Origin: Cordia subcordata
Lineage: Eukaryota; Streptophyta; Magnoliopsida; Boraginales; Cordiaceae
Assembly: GCA_028554755.1 (NCBI GenBank)
Contig: JAPTOF010000004.1
Coordinates: forward strand, 565,501 to 629,500
Reading direction: 5' to 3'
Length of the DNA stretch: 64,000 nucleotides
Shown here: piece after piece, positions 26,201 through 36,997 of the stretch
Numbering within the stretch: position 1 is the stretch's first letter
Layout: the number at the start of each line of letters is the position of its first letter
Program-made: the position numbers and the translations under genes
The notes under the pieces: generated by a model
Database searches by the model: none
The model's input: only the letters and a program-made list of their open reading frames with translations
Told to the model about the DNA's origin: nothing

Positions 26201-26380
26201 GACAACGTGATCTAGTTGCTAGTTACATTTTCCTTTTACATTTTTTGCAGGAGCATGATTCCTAAACAAGGGCCTTCACCATCTCAAAAGATAGCTGGTG
26301 GTCTTGCCCGTGCTCCACAGAAGAATGGGAGGCAAATTGCACCTGCCGAGTTTAAAAGGAAAGCAGGAAGTAGAAAATAG
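20287..26380 (+). CDS. KIN-14: KIN-14 kinesin with N-terminal calponin-homology domain
   Basis: Nineteen exons: 20287-20416, 20930-21096, 21206-21349, 21539-21775, 21877-21945, 22320-22388, 22562-22639, 22769-22900, 22989-23070, 23274-23369, 23454-23627, 23726-23832, 23922-24100, 24267-24428, 24508-24761, 24857-25020, 25110-25292, 25679-26142 and 26251-26380. They give 1006 aa. A calponin-homology domain fills about residues 44-165 ([14 protein letters not shown] to [11 protein letters not shown]). A coiled coil follows at about 330-400. The motor runs from about 402 to 748, with P-loop GQTGSGKT (about 486-493), switch [10 protein letters not shown] and switch II DLAGSER. A low-complexity tail of about 250 aa ends in basic residues. 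An internal motor behind a CH domain defines the plant KCH group: minus-end motors linking microtubules and actin. Intron 13 is U12-type AT-AC. Confidence 0.93.
23124..23233. repeat. perfect 55-bp tandem duplication in kinesin intron 9
   Basis: Two identical 55-bp copies (23124-23178 and 23179-23233) begin GCTGAGTTTTTAGGGGGTG. Perfect identity points to a recent event, or an assembly artefact. It lies within the intron 23071-23273 and does not touch the splice sites. Confidence 0.85.
24101..24266 (+). other. U12-type AT-AC intron in the kinesin gene
   Basis: The exon ends AACAAAAG and the intron opens ATATCCTT, the full consensus of a U12 AT-AC donor. A branch site TTCCTTAAT lies at 24248-24256, and the intron ends in AC at 24266, 11 bases after the branch adenosine. 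Splicing here gives the continuous motor sequence [11 protein letters not shown]. No GT donor in the area gives this product. The only AG acceptor in frame (24263) would change it to NKSTLEIRN. Confidence 0.85.
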
Positions 26381-28300
26381 AAAAAATAGTTAGCAGACAT
26401 GCAAAGTTATTTCACAAATTCTTTTCATTTTTTTCTAAATTAGAGCGAGTGAGAAGGTTTTACAGGTTGATTTGTTTTCCTTCTTTGAGTATACATCTTG
26501 ACATATATCAGTGCAGCAATAATTCCAGTTGCTTGTATTTTTGTTCATGAAGTTTTCAAGAAGTATTCCAGCTTTTTGGATACCATCGAAGAACCAAGCA
26601 TGGGGCTGGTCTTCGCATATTGTATGTAATGTCTTTTTTGATAACTTCTTGCTGGACAAATGTGTGCATTTTCCTCAGCAGATATGAATATATTACTCCT
26701 TTGATCTATACTTTTTCTTACATTTCTCATCCCTTTTTGTTGGAGAAAATATGAAACAACCATTTGATGCTTATGACTCGTTACTTTTTTAAAAAATATT
26801 TCAAAACCTTATATTCAACATCTTCATTGCTTTGATCATATTTTCTACTCATTAACTCTTTTACTCGTTTACTAAAGAATTGGAAAATGGTCTTATCATA
26901 GCTAAACATGATTAGTTGAGTCATACCCATGCACAAGTAACTGTGAATTAGCACAACTTACTAGCAACAATAAAATGTCTCTATGTCACGTCTGTTGGAG
27001 GTGTCCCAAAAATTACTTAAAACATTCAATAAATAAGTTGACTTCTACTATATGTAATATAATTTGGATCGACCAATAAATTGGATCAACTAATAAATGC
27101 TCTTTAGAAAGTGTGAGAATAAGAAGATTGTACACTACAAGAGAAATTGGATGATAATATTCATGCACAAATGGAGGACATTATTATAATATAAATAAGT
27201 GAAATTGATATATTCATATATTCCACGTCCTATAGTATTACCTTGGTTTAAGCTCATCACTTGTCCATTGACCCACATGGTATACTTATAAAAAAAAAAA
27301 AACTAAAATTTGGACCTGAAATATTTGCAACTCCTAGATTCAAATGCTGCAGATATTTTTTATTAAGAGTCATATCCTTAATCTTGCAAAGGCTCTTTAT
27401 TTTATTTTAATTTTCAAAGTGAATCCAAATATTTGAGGTATTGAAATGCAAATGATGAGTTTCCTACTTTTTCCTTGTTGGGTAGAGTAATTGTAACAAC
27501 AGGCTCAAATATTCGCGTGTCACCAATTTGATTCTAATTAATTGGCTCAAAATATTTACACTCGTGATGATAATAGTAATGAATCCAACCAATTATAAAA
27601 TGCATACAAATCTTACGGGATCCCCTTTAAAGACGTCAAAGAACCCAAATACAAATAAAACAAAATCACCTTTCAAGACCAATTATTGGTTTACCATTAA
27701 TTTGAACTTAATCAACTGATTCAAATTGCTAAAGCTTATAATAACTGTAATAATGGGTCTAAATCATTATAAATTACATAAAAATCTCACAAAAAATAGA
27801 TAAAGAACATAAAAATCTCACAAAAATAGACATGAGAGGGCGGTAAAGTAATATTACGAAGTAGACCATGCTTCAGCTTTCGGTGTGTGTAAGACCACAT
27901 AACAACCAACCACCACTCACCGCGCCTTTGTGAGCTTTTCGTCAAACTTGTGATCCAGGGATACTTGAACATCGCCAGCTGAGTACAAGCATTTTTTTCT
28001 GTGGGCTACATTCATTAGCAAATATCTAGCACAGTTAGTTAAAAGTGTTGAGACAAATCAGAGAATCTCTGCAAGTCTGGAACCTTCTTCTCACTCAGCT
28101 CTTGTTGGGGTAATTGTTCTTTTGCGGAATCCCATGTTTTATTATTTAATTGAACCAAGTGCTCACTTTTTGCACATTAAACCAAAGATTTTAATATCAC
28201 ACCCTATAGTATATATCTCTCTTCCCTATCGAACCACACACATACAAACACACACTGTTGGTGCAGTACCATAAACTGTATCCTCACCTGAGAGTACACA
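26381..28300. other. intergenic, no gene seen
   Basis: The first few hundred bases are probably the kinesin 3' UTR. The rest is AT-rich without recognisable coding. The 250 bp before the J-protein start include GAACCTTC (28080-28087), a two-unit heat-shock-element-like match. That is too short to call a regulatory site with confidence. Confidence 0.5.
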
Positions 28301-29303
28301 ATGTCAAAATTGGAAATATTGCCAAACAGGAGATCTTGTTATTATTCCGTTCTTGGAATTTGTAAACAGGCCTCGAATGCTGAAATTCGTGGGGCTTACA
28401 GAAAGCTAGCTTTGGTATTGATCTGAAAACTTTCTTGGTTTTGCGTTTTTTTTTTTCCTCTGGGTCTTGTGTCTTATGGTTATTTGTTTTGATGGTAAAA
28501 GAAATGGCACCCTGATAGATGCATGAAGGATCCTACAAACGCTGGAGAAGCAAAGCATAAGTTTCAGCAGATTCAAGAAGCTTATTCAGGTGCCAGGAAT
28601 GATCACAAGTAATTAAGCCCTTCGATAGTGTATGTTGAATGAGTGATAAGTTGTTTACCAGGCTTATTTTCCCATGCAGTGCTCTCAGACCAGGGAAAGA
28701 GATCGATCTATGATGCTGGTTTGCTTGACCTGTTAGACGAAGAGGATGATGATAAAGTCGGTAAATCTTTTCCCGATTATTCATATAATCCAACATCTTT
28801 ATGTACTTTTTCAATCCATGTCTCACGCGTTTTATTCTGTGTGAGAAGGGATTTTCTGACTTCATGCAAGAAATGGCATCGATGATGGAGGCTGAGAAAT
28901 CTCAGGTAACTATGCTTTCTCACATCTTTATCTGCTTTGGCTAAGGGCTCGTCATGAGCTGGTTCGGATCCCATAGGGGCAGGGAATTATAAAAAAAGGG
29001 CACGTGTTCTGTCGACTTGCGTGTTAGACTTCAAAATACCATAATATATTGATAGCATCCTAAATTAGATTAAAAATGTGGAAAAACAACAATTTTCTGT
29101 TATTGCCAGACACACTTGCAGTTGTTTCCTGGCTAATCTGGAACACTATACTGTTCTCCTATTTCTAGGAAGGAAACACTTTAGAGGACCTCCAGAGGCT
29201 GTTGATGGAGATGATGGATGGGAGTGAATTTCCAGAATTTGGCTTCAGCCTCGATGAGCCTCTGCAAGGCGCGGCTAAAAGAAGACGCATGACCCGTCTA
29301 TGA
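28301..29303 (+). CDS. small J-domain (DnaJ/HSP40 class C) protein
   Basis: Five exons: 28301-28414, 28502-28589, 28680-28756, 28849-28905 and 29169-29303. They give 156 aa. The J domain occupies about residues 12-78: [25 protein letters not shown], then the catalytic loop KWHPDR (HPD at 41-43) and a helix ending [17 protein letters not shown] domains stimulate the ATPase of HSP70. The rest is short and acidic ([11 protein letters not shown]), then methionine-rich helices ([19 protein letters not shown]) and a basic end (KRRRMTRL) that could be a nuclear signal. There is no G/F region or zinc domain, so it is class C (type III). The donor of exon 3 is weak (GTCGGT at 28757); the stronger GTAAAT four bases downstream breaks the frame. 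Confidence 0.85.
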
Positions 29304-30374
29304 CAACTTTTCTGTTGCCCTGATTTCTTCCAGAGTTAAAACATGCTTCTGGAATTGCTGCAAATTCTTTCAATCTGTCACTGGGGACACTGCAGTTATC
29401 AGAAATCCCATCAGATTTGGTGGTTTCAGTATTGGAGATAAATACTCCTTTCAATAGAGTTAAAAGAACATCTCTAACATAGTATGCAGCTTTAAAAGAT
29501 CGGACTGCTGGACATTTGTAGAGCAATTGTTTGTCTTGTAGAGAATTGAATTGGAAAAATAGCAGCAACAAATTGGCTGGGATTAAGCCCTGGAAAAGGT
29601 AAAAGAAATCTGCAACATATCAATTTGTAGATATTTTTGCTGCTAATTGGCGGTTGAAAGTGTTATCATGATTCGGTTTCAATTGCACCAGCATTGTGTT
29701 ATCGTGCAGAAGACATTGAGCTAATAATTTTTAGTTACCTAACATACATGTAAGCAGCTAAACCACCTCTGTTGATATCTAACTTACCTACTTCTCTAAT
29801 CAATGAAAAAGAACACCGCGTTTGGACTGCGAATTAAGCAAGATACTCCATAGAACTTCCTAATAGTCATCGCAAGTTCCAATCATGGTTGACCTAAACT
29901 GGTCTAAGACTTGGGAGTCTTGAAATAACTCCTCTCTTCGGCTCTTTACTTTGAAACGTAGATTGGAAATTAACCTTTTTGCCACTGTCAGTTAAAGTCA
30001 CGTGTGATGGATAGACATTAAGCGGATTTGAGTTGTTCCTAAACTCTATGTAGAACAAGAGTTTTATGAATCAAACTGTCTTTCCCTCAATCGCAGCATG
30101 AAATCATCGTGGGTACGTACAATCCAGCGGTTTCCTACGCCATGTCACATTGAAGTCTTTTGCTCCGGGGTGCATAGTTGCAGTCAAGATTTGAGAAAGC
30201 AACAGAGATGCAACTAGAGACAAATGTGTGACCCCATCCCCCATAAATGTTGCAACTTGCTCAATTTATGGAATAATAACAAACCAACGTAGGTGATCTG
30301 ACCAGAAACTTAACTAGAAAGCCCTGAGGCCCCAACGACTTTTGATTCTTGAAGTCTGAAGAAACAAGTTATTT

Positions 30375-30415
<41 letters not shown>

Positions 30416-32520
30416 TTGTTACTAGTTGGCATTTTTCACAACACCACGTGATAAACCATGCATTTTCTTTGTGAAAAGTGTATTACTGGTCCCCCTTGCT
30501 GAAGGCACTGCACAAGGGGCAGTAAAAAGGATCGCATACATTTTCATGGCCTCATAAGCTACATAATTTCTGACAGGCATTAGCTGACATAATTTAACAC
30601 GGTTCGATCTTTTTCCAGGTTTGAGACAGGGAGTCCCATCCACCAAATTGCTGCTCTTTATTTTACGGGAATTTGTCTTTACCCTTTAAATTTTAGAATG
30701 TAACATTTTGAACTACTTTGTAATAGAAACAATCTCTTGATATTTCTCATGAAACCCATCGATGCAAGCATGTTAACTTTTTCTTGTTTACATTTTCAAG
30801 ATCATTTTAGAAGTTATAAGTGACTTTAATATCACCTCCCTGTGCTCATAAATCACTAATCATAAGATATCAAAACCCGGAAAGTGTTATCACTAGTTTT
30901 ACACCTGCAAAATTTTGATTTTAAATGTAACTACAAATAATTAAATATGTATTTTTGAACTACCTCTTAGAGACAAGCATCTTGCCCTTTGAAGCTGCAA
31001 AAGTGCCGTTTCGTGCCATTGAATGATTTCTCCATCATATTCTTTAATATCTTTAATAGCCGATCACTTGGAAGCTTGAAAAGTACTAATAATACAAAGA
31101 AATGGGTTTATTTTCCAACATTAACCTTTTTAATTAATTAATGATGTCCATCTCGAGATCAACTGATCACGAAGTTAAACAAAGCACTGAAAACTTTCAC
31201 TTAAATCAATATTCATTTCTTGACCCCAAAAAGAAGAAGAAGAAGAAAGAAGGATTCAACAAGAATCAATAATTTCTTCTCAATTGTTGGGCCCACATAG
31301 CTGGCCAAGCCTTGTATGAGAGAGACATTTGCACTTCCATGAATAAAGAAGCATCTTTTTCTCTTAACCACCAATTTTCACCGGGGTCATTATCAGAGGT
31401 TGTTCCAGAATCCTGGATGCTGTACCATTGGCTCATGAGTTTGGTTATTCCACCTTGTCTGTTAAACTTCCCAACAATAAAATTAAGCCCAGAGTGAAGT
31501 CACAATTCTAGCTTGGGAATCGGTAAAAGATTGTCAAGAGATCGGTTTTGAAATATATGTATTGAAACATGAAAGAATACCGAGAAAATTATAATTGTAA
31601 TTTGAACTCAATATGATATTTTAAGAAGAACAGAAATTAGTTTGTGGTATTTCATGTTGAGCTACCGTCCCATCTCCCCAGTGTTCCTGTATTGTTATGT
31701 CCACAAAAAGAAAAGATCAAAAAGAAGATGCTTGGATACCGGGTTCTTAATCTTATGTAATGCCAATATTATGATACAATTCAGATTCTAAATAAATTCT
31801 CAAAAAGGTTGGTCCCAAGTCCAACATGCTCCTCTCCTCCAATCAAATGTCTAGAGTGATAAGCACATACTCTACACTATTCATACCATCCATGGCCCTT
31901 GCAAAGCAGCCAGACTTGATTGACTTTTCTGTCTCTGTTTTTATAAGAATCGAACCTAATGGAATTAAAATAATTGAGTCTTAGAGTCGTACTGAATTAA
32001 AGATCTTTTTTGCCTAGTTACATGCCAAATTACTTAAAGATTAATTTTTTGCCACCCGAACAGCGGGTTTGTTAGTCGATCTCGAATCGAATTACTTTTA
32101 ACAACACAATTATTTATAATGTCTTCGACAATAAGGTCTAATTTTCAGGAGATGAAATGTGTTGGTAAGTTGATTAACTTTAGCCTTGGGCCTTGTACGT
32201 CAATCTACAATTTATTAACTTTAGTCTTAAGCCTAGTTTGAATCACCTTTGCCATCTCAAAGTCACCTCATTTAAAATGCGTGTTGCATAATTTCGAACT
32301 ATACCAAAAAAATTATAATTTAACAAATGAATAAACAAGTTTAAATTATAGAAAAGGCTATATGTTTCAAGAATATCAAAATTCTTAGAAAGACATCTTC
32401 ATAAAATCCATAAGAATTTTACTAGCTCGAAAATTACAACTTGTGTAAAATGGAAAATGTTTCTCTTTTAATTAATCAATGAAACGTAAAGCATAAATTT
32501 CTTTTTAAAAATAAAAAAGG
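29304..32520. other. intergenic, no gene seen
   Basis: The 3' UTR of the J-protein gene is expected in the first few hundred bases. The remainder shows no coding region with family resemblance. A long TA microsatellite lies at about 30379-30413. Reading frames here are short and of random composition. Confidence 0.5.
30377..30413. repeat. (TA)n microsatellite
   Basis: About 18 uninterrupted TA units follow TTTCACA. It is likely to vary in length between individuals. Confidence 0.9.
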
Positions 32521-32525
32521 CCAAA

Positions 32526-32617
32526 TTGGGCCTACGGCCCAAATGTGGCTCCTCTGCTGCTCACTCTATAAATAGGTGAAAAATCAAATCAAACGGTAAA
32601 TTGATCTAAAACCCTAA
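32526..32617 (+). promoter_or_regulatory. site II pair, TATA box and telo-box of the PDCD2-like gene
   Basis: A palindrome TTGGGCCTACGGCCCAA (32526-32542) holds two TGGGCC site II motifs facing each other. A TATA box TATAAATA follows at 32567-32574 and a telo-box AAACCCTAA at about 32609-32617, all within 170 bp of the start codon. Site II plus telo-box is the known promoter pattern of plant ribosomal-protein and translation-apparatus genes, where TCP factors and Pur-alpha-type proteins bind. Confidence 0.7.
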
Positions 32618-32695
32618 AAGCCCTAGTCAGCCCTCAAATTTTCTCTCTTTTTCTTTAAAATCCCCAAAAAAGCAAAAGGAGATAAGCTTTATTTA

Positions 32696-35603
32696 ATGTC
32701 GAAGGAAATGGAGAGTGGAGAATCACTGGCGAAGCTCAAGTCGTTGCGCTTAACATCTCTCGATGAAGACGATGGGGATGAAACCCTAATTGACAATAAC
32801 GGTAACGGTGAAGCTGCTTCGTACATCGCCGACGACGAAGATGACGATGATGAAGAAGAACAAGGGCCAGTGGTCCTAGGCTTCGTCGAAAAGCCGAAGC
32901 ATAAGTGGTCTCTTGTACGCCAACTGTTTCCCAGCAAAGCTGGTGGTACTCCCGTGCGTATAAATTTAATGAATTTAAATAGTTTTTTTTTCCAATTATT
33001 TCATTGGAGAACTGAATTTAATGTGTTAATTATTGGTAATTTTATTGGAAATGTAGGCTTGGTTGGATCCGAGTAACTTGCCTAATGGAAAGTCTCGGCT
33101 TTGTGACTTTTGCGACGAACCTTTGCAGTTTGTGCTACAGGTATGACTCGCTATAATATATATGATACAGTTTGTCACGGGCTGAGCGTAGATCATCGGT
33201 GCAGCTCTAGATGCTAGGGCCAGCCACAAGCAGTTAACTAAAACATGTATATATCACATTAGTCCTTAGTTTGTATAGATGCACTCCTTTGGCTTGGGAC
33301 CTCTTAGCCAGGGGTCGGAAATATAAGGAGAAACTGCTTTCTGTGGCATTGGTGTATGTACATATTGTGTTTAATGGTGCTGATTTTTGGATTTCAGTTA
33401 GGGTTCTTGACATTGTGGTTAATATGTATTAGGTTTATGCTCCACTATCTGAGCAAGAATCTGGGAGAAACTCAACATTTCATCGCACATTATTGATGTT
33501 TATGTGTACATCAATGGATTGTCTGCTTCAAGACCAACATGAACAGTGGAAAAAGCATCCAGAAAAGGCGAGGAGAAGGTATGTGTTTGATTCCTCAGGT
33601 AGTTCAATTGTTTACCGGGAAGGAGCATGCAATTGTTTCAATTCCATATTTCAATTCTGATTGCAAATTTTGGATTTTGAAGTGTGAAGGCGTTTAGATG
33701 CCAATTGCCGAAAATCAACTCCTTCTACTCCCCTGAATCCCCCAAGTATGATGGAACCGACAGACCTTCTACTCCTGGAGGTAAGTTGAATCAATTAATT
33801 TTATTTATTAGTTACTCTTGTGGCAAAAGATTCACAATTATAATAATATAAAACTATTTCACGAGTCCAACTCAAGGAGGTGGGATATTGAATCCCATGG
33901 GTATATCAAGGTCTCTTGATTTTTCTTCTTCTTTTCTTTCTTCTGTTCTACTGTCTATCCAGCCAGTGAGGTATGGACCTTTATGTCGTACTCATATTGG
34001 AGGAAAGAGGTTTGTTTGTGCTGCTGATAGTGACAATGAAAAGTAAAGGTGTGGTTAATTCATCTGTTTCTTTGTGTCCTCTAGTATATAGATTCAAAAT
34101 CAAATTGTAGTAGCCCAAGCTTTTGTTTCTCAAGGGCTTATTAATTTATTAGGGTTAGATGAAGTCACAAGCTAACTTCTAATGAAACTACCTGTATTAT
34201 TCTTTGATCTACGGGCTTACAGTGCTATACTGCTTCTCAGCTCCTCTTTGTAGTTGGTGTGGTACATGGAAAGGGGAAAAAAATTGTGGCAATTGCAGAA
34301 GAGCCCAGTACTGCTCAGAGAGACACCAGGTTCGTGAAAATCTTTATTTACTCATTTGATAGTTCGGTTTTACTAATTCTTCTTTAGGCCTGTATCTTGT
34401 GCTGATATCTCTACTTGCAGAGAGCTCACTGGCAGTCAGGTCACAGAAGTGAGTGTCGACAATGGGCAATTATGCAGGAGACAGCTGAATCTAGCTCTAA
34501 TGTCACCCCTACAGATCTACGAAAAGGTTGGTGCTTTAAACGGTTGATGGTGGCAACTGAGTAAACACTTTGAACATTTGTTATCATATAGCAAGAATAT
34601 AGATCAATGTAGTTTCAGTAATTCTTTTTTCTCCTAAATGATGGAATGACACCTTATGAGTATGATCATAGGAAATTCCATTTGAAGTCTTAGTTTTCAT
34701 CTAAAATAATTAGATCCTTGAGCTGAAAAAATATTCTTGTTGGGAACAGTTGTGAACAACTATATGTGTCCAGAGTATGAGATCATAAATGAGGATGAAA
34801 GTGAATATGAAACGGAGATGTCTGATGACAATGAGATTGCTAATTCATTAGTTTGCCGAGGTCAAACAGACGAAACTCTAAAGTCAATGATGGACAGTTT
34901 TGAGGTAAAGTATATGCTGTTATTATGAGTTGTGAGAACATCCAGGTGGGAGGTCATTTGCCATTCTGTTTGTATTGTTCAATAGGGGGATGCTGACAGG
35001 AAGAGCTGGGCATCTTTCCAAGAACGAATATCCCGAGCCCCACACCAAGTTTTAAGGTGGGCAGATGTTGGAAAATATATTACAACTCAATTTGATCTTT
35101 GACAAGCATTGGCATCTTGGATATGGTGTCAAAATCTCTTTAGTAAAAGACAAACACAATATGCAGAAAATTGTTATTGTAGTGGATTCTCTAATGATTG
35201 TTACACAAGCAGGTACTGTAGATACCCTAAAGCCAAGCCAATGTGGCCCATGTCAAGTGGCCACCCATCCAAAAATGACATCCCCAAGTGCTACTACTGT
35301 GGTTGCTCTCGAGGTTTTGAATTTCAGGTATTTAATATTTGTTGTGGTCCTCTTCATTTGATGTTTTGTTGTTTCCCTGTATTCATCTCTCAAGTAAATT
35401 TTGGTATGAACCTACTCTTTTTGTATTATCAGGTTTTGCCGCAGCTACTTTATTACTTCCGCGTGAAAAATGATGTGGATTCTCTTGATTGGTCAACTAT
35501 TGTCGTTTACACTTGTGAAGCGTCATGTGAAGGAAGTATAGCTTACAAAGAGGAATTTCCATGGGTCCAACTTGCATCTCAGTCCACGACATCATTCAGA
35601 TGA
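32696..35603 (+). CDS. PDCD2: PDCD2-like protein with MYND zinc finger
   Basis: Ten exons: 32696-32953, 33057-33140, 33433-33578, 33683-33780, 34241-34329, 34421-34526, 34750-34904, 34986-35056, 35213-35327 and 35433-35603. They give 430 aa. The N-terminus is acidic (ADDEDDDDEEEQ). It is followed by the PDCD2 N-terminal region (LGFVEKPKHKW, GGTPAWLDPSNLP, CDFCDEPLQFVLQVYAPL, FHRTLLMFMC). A MYND zinc finger sits at about 199-237 (CSWC, CGNCRRAQYCSERHQ, HWQSGHRSEC). The PDCD2 C-terminal domain occupies about 313-430 (PHQVLRYCR, CYYCGCSRGFEFQVLPQLLYY). In animals and yeast, PDCD2/Tsr4 proteins are dedicated chaperones for ribosomal protein uS5 (RPS2) in 40S assembly. A similar role here is inferred. 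It is convergent with the polygalacturonase gene downstream. Confidence 0.92.
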
Positions 35604-36997
35604 ACATGAGACTCTCAAAACAGGGGGAATAGAATACTGTTACATTTCTGTCCGTGAAGTACAAAATTATACTATTCACAGTATTTGTGCCATGACCTCT
35701 ACCTTTTCTCTTTTTTTTTTCTCTCTTTTCAGTCTTTTGAATTTCTTAAAATTGGGACCTGTGTCATCTCAATTTGGCAAAATTTTGGTCAATCTTTTGT
35801 TTCATTTCTTTCAGGTGAGTATTTTAGAATCTCTGAACAATTGTGCCAAAAGGAGCTAAACATTTCTGCTCTAACAATTATGTATAGATTGAGCTAGAGA
35901 ATTAACTCTTTTGGTCATCACTGAAATCTTACAACAATGTACCATAACATTTGATATATATCTTCATTTGTGCAATGTGGCTGAAATTTGCATAAAAATA
36001 GCTCGTGGTGGCTCTGGAATTAATTTTAGTCATTGTGAATTATTCAAATTATTTTATCATGTTTATGATAATTACTAATTACTAACTATTCCTTGCATTT
36101 TTTTAACACTATATTATGAAGAGATTCAAATCCGGTAACCTGGTCCCGATCCGGTACTTGTATCGATAGGAAGTCGGTTATTCCGTCCCAAGAAAAATCA
36201 GGGATCTTCCGGCATCATTTCGGTCGGGTAACATTCTCTGGCCTTCCCTTGGTAATAATAAAACATGCACGTAGACGCATCATTGAATAGCACAAAAATA
36301 ACGGTACAACTTCATGTCAGAAATTCACGCCTTTTTACTTCTAATCATCAAATCCAAGTCGCCATCATTCAAAAGCAACGCATGCAAAACAATAAGGTCG
36401 TTGGGCAATCTTTGTCGTTCATTAATGTCGTTTGTTGGGTTTTTATACACGAGGTATGATTGAATTTTTTTTCCTATGTATTTGATGAAGTAAAGATAGT
36501 TGAACAATGAAAGAAACTGCACATTTTGCTGTAAATCTAATAGAAAATGAGAAGGAAATTTATTCCAACTAAATGACCCCAGTATAACACCCTTATCACC
36601 CCTTTTAGCAATAACCAATCTCGCAGAGGTGTTTCCAACATGAATTTACAATGTGAAAATTTAAATTAAAAAAAAAAAAAAGGAAAGAGAAAAAGAGACT
36701 GAACCTCCAAATTGGAATAACAGTGAATGCAACAAGTTTCTGAACCATACTGCACTACCAAAAATTTTCTTACACATCAATGAACGAACGGATGCTGTAC
36801 ATGGGCAGCTGCCTGCGATGAGAGCCATCTGAGGACACGTGCTGATTTTTCGGGTACCATTTGGCAAGAGGGTTGAGGAGAAGGAAGATATCTGACATCT
36901 TATTGGAACATTGTACACGAGGTTCGGAAGAGGAATGTTGTTTCTGATTGTACAGATTTAATGAAATGAATAATTGCTTTATTTAGGCATGGATATA
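35604..36997. other. convergent intergenic region between PDCD2-like and GH28 genes
   Basis: This 1.4 kb should hold both 3' UTRs, one per strand. No coding region is recognised. A GC-richer stretch at 36125-36250 (for example GGTCCCGATCCGGTACTTG) stands out from the AT-rich surroundings and may be a repeat fragment. Confidence 0.5.
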
